From assembly GCA_049177215.1 (NCBI GenBank), contig CP185379.1, forward strand, positions 2,046,001-2,110,000: 64,000 nt of DNA, read 5' to 3'. Under the pieces are notes generated by a model, which did no database searches, was not told the DNA's origin, and saw only the letters and a list, made by a program, of their open reading frames with translations. Each line of letters begins with the position of its first letter. Position 1 is the stretch's first letter. The DNA comes from Pollutiaquabacter aromativorans. Lineage in GTDB: Bacteria > Bacteroidota > Bacteroidia > AKYH767-A > 2013-40CM-41-45. Of this stretch, positions 61,610 through 64,000 are shown one piece after another. Both the position numbers and the translations under genes were made by a program.

Positions 61610-62679
61610 AGAATTTCCAACGACAGGTGCTCGTCACGGGCGGAGCAGGATTTATCGGCTCCCACGTTGTCAGACTGCTGGTAAACAACTACCCACAGTA
61701 CCGGATCATCAATCTGGACAAGCTGACCTATGCGGGCAACCTGGCCAATCTCCGCGATGTAGAAGATCTTCCAAACTATTCGTTTGTCCGGGGCGATATC
61801 GTCGACGGGGATTTCATCCAATCCCTATTCGATCGCGAACAGATCGATGCGGTTATTCACCTCGCAGCGGAATCGCATGTCGACCGCAGCATTGCCAATC
61901 CGATGGACTTCGTGATGACCAACGTGGTCGGAACCGTCAACTTACTGAATGCCGCCCGACACGCCTGGAAGGATGCTCCGGAGTCAAATGATCGCAGGAT
62001 ATTCTATCACGTTTCCACCGATGAAGTGTACGGCACGCTCGGCGAATCCGGAATGTTCACGGAAACGACTCCGTACGATCCGCATAGTCCATACTCGGCT
62101 TCCAAAGCCGGCTCCGACCACCTGGTCCGGGCCTACCACGACACCTTTGGACTTCCGGTGGTGATTTCCAATTGTTCGAACAATTACGGCCCCTTTCAAT
62201 TCCCGGAGAAACTCATCCCACTGGCCATCCACAATATCAAGAACAACCGGTCCATACCGGTTTACGGAAAAGGGGAGAATATCCGCGACTGGCTCTTCGT
62301 GGAAGACCACGCTCGGGCAATCGACCTCATTCTCCACAAAGCGGCCATCGGATCCACCTACAACATCGGTGGGCACAATGAATGGAAGAACATCGATCTC
62401 ATCCGCCTGCTCTGCAGGATCATGGATAAACAACTGAAGCGCCCCGACGGCACCTCGGAAAAACTGATCACCTTTGTGAAGGACCGTGCGGGTCACGATC
62501 TGCGATACGCGATCGACGCATCCAAATTGAAACACGATTTGGGTTGGATGCCCTCCCTTCAGTTTGAAGAAGGATTGGAAAAAACCGTAGCCTGGTACCT
62601 GGCCAATGAAAACTGGATGGAACAAGTCACGTCCGGAGACTACCTGCATTATTACGAACAACAATACGCCGGCCGCTAA
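61606..62679 (+). CDS. rfbB: dTDP-glucose 4,6-dehydratase
   Basis: A 357-residue SDR enzyme making dTDP-4-keto-6-deoxyglucose, the precursor of rhamnose and many deoxysugars. Motifs are VTGGAGFIGSHVVRLLVNNYP, INLDKLTYAGNLANL, HLAAESHVDRSI, the active-site YHVSTDEVYGTLGESGMFTE, SPYSASKAGSDHLVRAY and NCSNNYGPFQFPEKLIP. The ATG at 61606 overlaps the galE stop (ATGA) and starts the family sequence, so it was preferred to 61564. rfbA, rfbC and rfbD are not in the window and may lie beyond its right edge. Confidence 0.96.
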   Translation: MKNFQRQVLVTGGAGFIGSHVVRLLVNNYPQYRIINLDKLTYAGNLANLRDVEDLPNYSFVRGDIVDGDFIQSLFDREQIDAVIHLAAESHVDRSIANPMDFVMTNVVGTVNLLNAARHAWKDAPESNDRRIFYHVSTDEVYGTLGESGMFTETTPYDPHSPYSASKAGSDHLVRAYHDTFGLPVVISNCSNNYGPFQFPEKLIPLAIHNIKNNRSIPVYGKGENIRDWLFVEDHARAIDLILHKAAIGSTYNIGGHNEWKNIDLIRLLCRIMDKQLKRPDGTSEKLITFVKDRAGHDLRYAIDASKLKHDLGWMPSLQFEEGLEKTVAWYLANENWMEQVTSGDYLHYYEQQYAGR

Positions 62680-62702
62680 CGGTTTATCCGCCCTCCCACT
62701 CC

Positions 62703-63695
62703 ATGTATTCATCTCCTTTCCATCCCGGTTCGTTGCGCGATACCAGCTTTCTGGTCACCGGAGGCTCCGGCTTTATCGGTTCGAATATCGTCCATTACCT
62801 GGTTCGACATCAGGCGGGAAAGATCCGCATCCTCGACAACCTGCTGACGAGTTCCATAGCCAACCTTGAACCCTATCTGAATCTTCCCAACGTGGAATTC
62901 ATCGAAGGCGACATCCGGGATCTCGATACCTGCCACAAAGCCTGCAAGGGAATCGACCTGGTCACACACCAGGCTGCCCTCGGTTCCGTCCCTCGTTCCG
63001 TCCGGGATCCGCTGGCCACCCATGCGATCAATGCAACCGGATTCCTCAACATGCTCATAGCCGCGCGTGACGCCGGCGTGAAACGCTTCGTTTATGCCAG
63101 CAGCAGTTCCGTGTACGGTGATCATCCGGTCTTACCAAAGCGGGAAGATGAAACGGGAAATCCGTTATCACCTTATGCTGTCAGCAAGAAGACGAACGAG
63201 CTCTATGCCCGGGTCTTCGCCGAAACCTACGGTATGCAGATCATGGGGCTGCGCTACTTCAACGTCTTTGGCCCTAACCAGAGCCCCGACGGTCCCTACG
63301 CGGCGGTCATCCCGCTTTTCATGAAAGCCGCCTTGGATAAGACCGCTCCGAACATCGACGGCGACGGGGAACAAACACGTGATTTCACCTTCGTGGAAAA
63401 TGCCGTACAAGCTAACATCCGTGCGCTGTTCACCCCTGATCCGGAGGCCAATAACCGGGTGTACAATGTAGCGATCGGTGAACGCATTACGGTGAACGAA
63501 CTATACGACATTATCGCGGAACTGACCGGCAGTGAAGTCCGTCCGACCTACCGGGAACGTCGCGCCGGCGATATTCGCGATTCGCTCGCAGACATTTCGC
63601 TCGCTAAAAAACACCTGGGATACCAACCCACCGTCCGGATCCGCGAAGGCCTTCAACAGACACTGGCCTGGTTCCGTCAAACCGTCGGACAATGA
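62703..63695 (+). CDS. UDP-HexNAc(A) C4-epimerase, WbpP/TviC-like
   Basis: An SDR epimerase of 330 residues. The start TSFLVTGGSGFIGSNIVHYLV is followed by THQAALGSVPRSVRDPLATHAINATGFLNML, SSSSVYGDHPVLPKRED, PLSPYAVSKKTNELYA, RYFNVFGPNQSPDGPYAAVIPLF and RRAGDIRDSLADISLAKKHLGYQP. The VPRSVRDP and DIRDSLADI segments point to the WbpP/TviC group, which epimerises UDP-GlcNAc or UDP-GlcNAcA at C4. With the TviB-like dehydrogenase it could make UDP-GalNAcA. It is coupled by ATGA overlap to the next gene. Confidence 0.88.
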   Translation: MYSSPFHPGSLRDTSFLVTGGSGFIGSNIVHYLVRHQAGKIRILDNLLTSSIANLEPYLNLPNVEFIEGDIRDLDTCHKACKGIDLVTHQAALGSVPRSVRDPLATHAINATGFLNMLIAARDAGVKRFVYASSSSVYGDHPVLPKREDETGNPLSPYAVSKKTNELYARVFAETYGMQIMGLRYFNVFGPNQSPDGPYAAVIPLFMKAALDKTAPNIDGDGEQTRDFTFVENAVQANIRALFTPDPEANNRVYNVAIGERITVNELYDIIAELTGSEVRPTYRERRAGDIRDSLADISLAKKHLGYQPTVRIREGLQQTLAWFRQTVGQ

Positions 63696-64000
63696 GTCTC
63701 TGGAATCGGCTGACCGGTAAATCACGCACTCCCGAATTTCCGGAACTCACGGATTTCGCTTCAATCGGAACCGATATCCATTCCCACCTCATTCCCGGAA
63801 TCGACGATGGTGTCCAGAACCTCGAAGAGTCCATCTCCATGATCCGACAATTGCGGGAATTGGGGTTTAAAAAGTTGGTCACCACCCCGCACATCATGAG
63901 TGATTATTTCCGGAACACACCGGAAACGATCCTGGGTGGTCTCGAAACCGTACGATCCGCCATTGTGCAGGAAGGCATCGACCTCACCATCGACGCCGCT
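63692..64000 (+). CDS. CpsB/CapC-type tyrosine-protein phosphatase, cut by window edge
   Basis: The first 103 residues of a PHP-domain phosphatase are present. The metal-binding start is TDIHSHLIPGIDDGVQNLEESISMIRQLRELGFKKLVTTPHIMSDYF, typical of CpsB/YwqE proteins that dephosphorylate the tyrosine kinase (Wzc/CpsD type) controlling chain length and export of capsule or exopolysaccharide. The start overlaps the previous stop (ATGA). Its place at the end of the sugar-nucleotide genes suggests that assembly and export genes follow. Confidence 0.9.
   Translation, partial: MSLWNRLTGKSRTPEFPELTDFASIGTDIHSHLIPGIDDGVQNLEESISMIRQLRELGFKKLVTTPHIMSDYFRNTPETILGGLETVRSAIVQEGIDLTIDAA

Overview
The window looks like the chromosome of a Bacteroidota bacterium with a GC-rich genome, probably an uncultured environmental lineage. 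The signs are several secreted proteins with type IX secretion (T9SS) C-terminal sorting domains, a fused SecDF, a LytS-type kinase carrying a beta-propeller sensor, an OmpA protein with thrombospondin type-3 repeats, and many copies of the Bacteroidota promoter pattern TTG-N19/20-TAnnTTTG. Most genes are housekeeping, and the gaps between them are unusually rich in repeats.

Layout. 1-5 kb: a truncated secreted PKD protein, a transposase-like scrap, and a LytTR response regulator with its sensor kinase. 5-11 kb: two T9SS cargo proteins, an MFS transporter, tRNA-Leu(UAA) and tRNA-Gly(GCC). 11-21 kb: mutS, a SpoU methyltransferase, an OmpA protein, a deoxynucleoside kinase with folK, sppA, a PolX-like protein and tatA. 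21-32 kb: secDF, two tiny membrane proteins, aconitase, an FAD protein, a lipoprotein MsrB, a frameshifted FG-GAP/T9SS protein and yajQ. 32.2-34.6 kb: a large gene-free array of palindromic repeats. 34.6-36.9 kb: a TonB receptor under a probable iron box. 37.3-40.7 kb: an AT-rich defence island with an Eco29kI-type restriction-modification pair and an OLD-family nuclease. 41-46 kb: pheT, recG and a rhomboid. 46.5-51.5 kb: two T9SS cargo proteins. 51.6-54 kb: pyruvate dehydrogenase E2 and E1-alpha. 54.1-64 kb: one long co-directional surface-polysaccharide cluster that runs off the right edge.

The polysaccharide cluster encodes two nucleotide-sugar routes. Ugd and the UDP-glucuronate decarboxylase would give UDP-glucuronate and UDP-xylose. 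A TviB/WbpO-type UDP-HexNAc dehydrogenase followed by WbpB-, WbpE- and WbpD-like enzymes would give UDP-GlcNAc(3NAc)A. GalE, RfbB and a WbpP/TviC-like epimerase add further sugars. A CpsB-type PHP phosphatase, cut by the window end, probably begins the export and length-control part.

The most unusual material is non-coding. One item is a family of period-7 microrepeats with different sequences that fills seven intergenic regions. Another is the 2.4-kb array, built from direct and inverted copies of two short palindromes. The third is a nine-G tract sitting in the spacer of the predicted promoter of the restriction-modification operon, which could make it phase variable. Two protein oddities also stand out: a PolX-like protein whose polymerase aspartates are replaced while its PHP domain is intact, and an OLD nuclease with no recognisable partner beside the restriction-modification genes.
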